Assembly (NCBI GenBank): GCA_016869975.1
Contig: VGCZ01000014.1
Coordinates: forward strand, 1-64,000
Length of the DNA stretch: 64,000 nt
Direction of reading: 5' to 3'
Origin: Alphaproteobacteria bacterium
Lineage (GTDB): Bacteria > Pseudomonadota > Alphaproteobacteria > Reyranellales > Reyranellaceae
Part shown: piece after piece, positions 62,779 to 64,000 of the stretch
Layout of the letters: the number at the start of each line of letters is the position of its first letter
How positions within the stretch are numbered: position 1 is the first letter of the stretch
The notes under the pieces: generated by a model
Databases searched by the model: none
What the model was told of the DNA's origin: nothing
The model's input: the letters and a program-made list of their open reading frames with translations, nothing else
Position numbers and translations under genes: made by a program

Positions 62779-63576
62779 ATGAACCTCACGCCCGAACAGC
62801 TGGCGCAATACGACCGCGACGGTTTCCTGGTTTTCCCCGGACTGTTCGACCGCGAGGAGATCGCCGTGCTGCGGCGCGAGGTGGCGCGACTGTCGACCGT
62901 TCAATCCGAGGAAGTGGTACGCGAGCACACCGGCGGCGTGCGCACGGTCTTCCGCGTGCACGAGGCCGATGGCGCGACGCGCTCCGCGCCGTTCCGCGCC
63001 CTGGTGCGCACGCCGCGCGTGCTGCGGCCGGTGCGGCAGGTGATCGGCACCGACGAGGTCTACGTCTATCACACCAAGATCAACACCAAGCCGGCGATCG
63101 AGGGCACGGTGTGGCAGTGGCACCAGGATTACGGCTCGTGGAAGCGCGACGGATGCCCGCGGCCGGACATGGCGACGTTCAACGTGATGATGACCGACAC
63201 CACCGAGATGGGCGGCGCGCTGTACCTGATCCCGGGCAGCCACAAGCTCGGCCGCATCGAGCCGGTCTACGACGAGTCGACCGCCTACAAGTTCTGGGCG
63301 ATGCCGAAGCAGCGCATCATCGAGATCCTGCGCGGCTCGCCCGAGCCCGTTGCGGTGACCGGCAAGGCCGGCACCTGCGTGCTGTTCCACTGCAACACGC
63401 TGCACGCCTCAGGGCACAACCTGTCGGCCGACGATCGCTGGCATATCTATGTCTCCTGCAACGCCTGCGCCAACGCGCCGGCCTTCGGCCCCGACTCGCG
63501 CCCCGATTGGGTAACCTCGCGCAACACCGCGCCTCTGCCGCTCGAGGCAGAGGACGGCGTGCTGCGCGCCGCCTGA
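62779..63576 (+). CDS. Phytanoyl-CoA dioxygenase (PhyH) family protein
   Basis: This 265-residue Fe(II)/2-oxoglutarate-dependent oxygenase has LAQYDRDGFLVFPGLFDREE (about 8-27), the facial triad His and Asp in WQWHQDYGSW (HxD, about 113-122), the distal His in HASGHNLSADDRWHIYVS, and GGALYLIPGSHKLG. The family hydroxylates phytanoyl-CoA, ectoine, or other small molecules; the substrate is unknown. CAGGAGGAG nine bases before the ATG at 62779 decides the start. It is followed nine bases later by a GNAT gene, probably co-transcribed. Confidence 0.92.
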   Translation: MNLTPEQLAQYDRDGFLVFPGLFDREEIAVLRREVARLSTVQSEEVVREHTGGVRTVFRVHEADGATRSAPFRALVRTPRVLRPVRQVIGTDEVYVYHTKINTKPAIEGTVWQWHQDYGSWKRDGCPRPDMATFNVMMTDTTEMGGALYLIPGSHKLGRIEPVYDESTAYKFWAMPKQRIIEILRGSPEPVAVTGKAGTCVLFHCNTLHASGHNLSADDRWHIYVSCNACANAPAFGPDSRPDWVTSRNTAPLPLEAEDGVLRAA

Positions 63577-63585
63577 TCCGCGCGC

Positions 63586-64000
63586 ATGCGCGCCCCCGTG
63601 ATCGTCCGCCGCGCGAAGCAGGGTGATGAAGCGGCCCTGGCCGCGCTCTATCGCGAGATGCAGACGCACTACGAGTCGAGCGACCCACCCGGCGGCGCCG
63701 ACGCCTCCGCGACCTATGCCGTCGGCGCGCAAGAGCGTCAGCCCTTCACCCTCGTCGCCGAGCGGGACGGCCGGCTGGTGGGCTTCGCCAATCTGACGCC
63801 GGTGTTCTACGGCACGGCCTATCAGTGGCTGCTGTTCCTCAAGGACGTCTTCGTCGGCGAGGCCGGACGCGGTTCCGGCGCCAGCACTGCGCTGCTGCGC
63901 GCGATGGCCAAGGTCGCGCGTGACGAGGGCTACTGCCGAATCGATTGGACCACCGATCCCGGCAATGTCGGCGCGCAACGGCTCTACGATCGGTTGGGCG
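63586..64000 (+). CDS. GNAT family N-acetyltransferase, 3' end beyond the window
   Basis: The visible 138 codons begin MRAPVIVRRAKQGDEAALAA, a typical GNAT start. LVAERDGRLVGFANLTPVF (about 62-80) is the beta-2/beta-3 pair, LLFLKDVFVGEAGRGSGAST (about 86-105) contains the acetyl-CoA loop R-G-x-G-x-A/G, and NVGAQRLYDRLG, at the window edge, is the final NxxAxxLYxxxG motif. Little of the protein is missing. The substrate is unknown. It starts nine bases after the PhyH-like stop. Confidence 0.87.
   Translation, partial: MRAPVIVRRAKQGDEAALAALYREMQTHYESSDPPGGADASATYAVGAQERQPFTLVAERDGRLVGFANLTPVFYGTAYQWLLFLKDVFVGEAGRGSGASTALLRAMAKVARDEGYCRIDWTTDPGNVGAQRLYDRLG

Overview
This is a contiguous stretch of high-GC, densely coding chromosome from a metabolically versatile alphaproteobacterium. 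The basis is codon use, many CoA-ligase and acyl-CoA dehydrogenase genes, orphan tripartite-tricarboxylate (Bug) binding proteins, LivHMGF-type transport, and palindromic intergenic repeats around the core 'TCATCCCGAGCGCAGCGAGG'. A Rhizobiales/Reyranella- or Bradyrhizobium-like host is a guess. No rRNA, tRNA, CRISPR array, prophage or intact insertion sequence was seen. Both edges cut a gene: a GT2 glycosyltransferase on the left and a GNAT acetyltransferase on the right.

Bases 1-10.8 kb form a surface-polysaccharide locus: GT2 and GT4 glycosyltransferases, an FkbM methyltransferase, a polyprenyl-phosphate sugar phosphotransferase that would start the lipid-linked repeat unit, bifunctional ManC (GDP-mannose), a plant-like GDP-mannose 3,5-epimerase (GDP-L-galactose) and a UDP-glucuronate decarboxylase (UDP-xylose). 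A GNAT enzyme, an enolase-superfamily enzyme and a PPP-type phosphatase are interleaved.

Bases 10.9-35.3 kb hold mixed catabolic and housekeeping genes: an acyl-CoA ligase/HAD pair, GST, a MerR regulator with its own operator and an SD-sequestering leader hairpin, a VOC protein, an Fe-S/CCG protein, an ACAD10-type phosphotransferase, MFS transporters, an orphan acyl-CoA carboxyltransferase, an alkylsulfatase-like enzyme, a desaturase, a PLP-dependent lyase, M20 peptidases, a transglutaminase-like protein and a MetE-like protein. A scar at 27.2-27.4 kb joins two truncated genes.

Bases 35.3-36.5 kb are a small accessory island of lower GC. A two-gene operon encodes a secreted protein with three 25-residue proline-rich repeats (core TTPELSFTG) and a secreted four-cysteine protein. 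A perfect FNR/FixK box lies upstream at the spacing expected for activation. This is the best candidate for something undescribed.

Bases 36.5-64 kb are mainly fatty or aromatic acid catabolism: PaaI thioesterases and an acyl-CoA dehydrogenase divergent from a livHMGF-acyl-CoA ligase-binding protein operon with a clear terminator, three tandem SDR paralogues, a ClpP-like protease with an Asp11-Lys4 tract, a DmdC-like acyl-CoA dehydrogenase, two orphan Bug proteins, and a FadD / FadB-like / thiolase group that together could run a full beta-oxidation turn. A phytanoyl-CoA dioxygenase-like gene follows.
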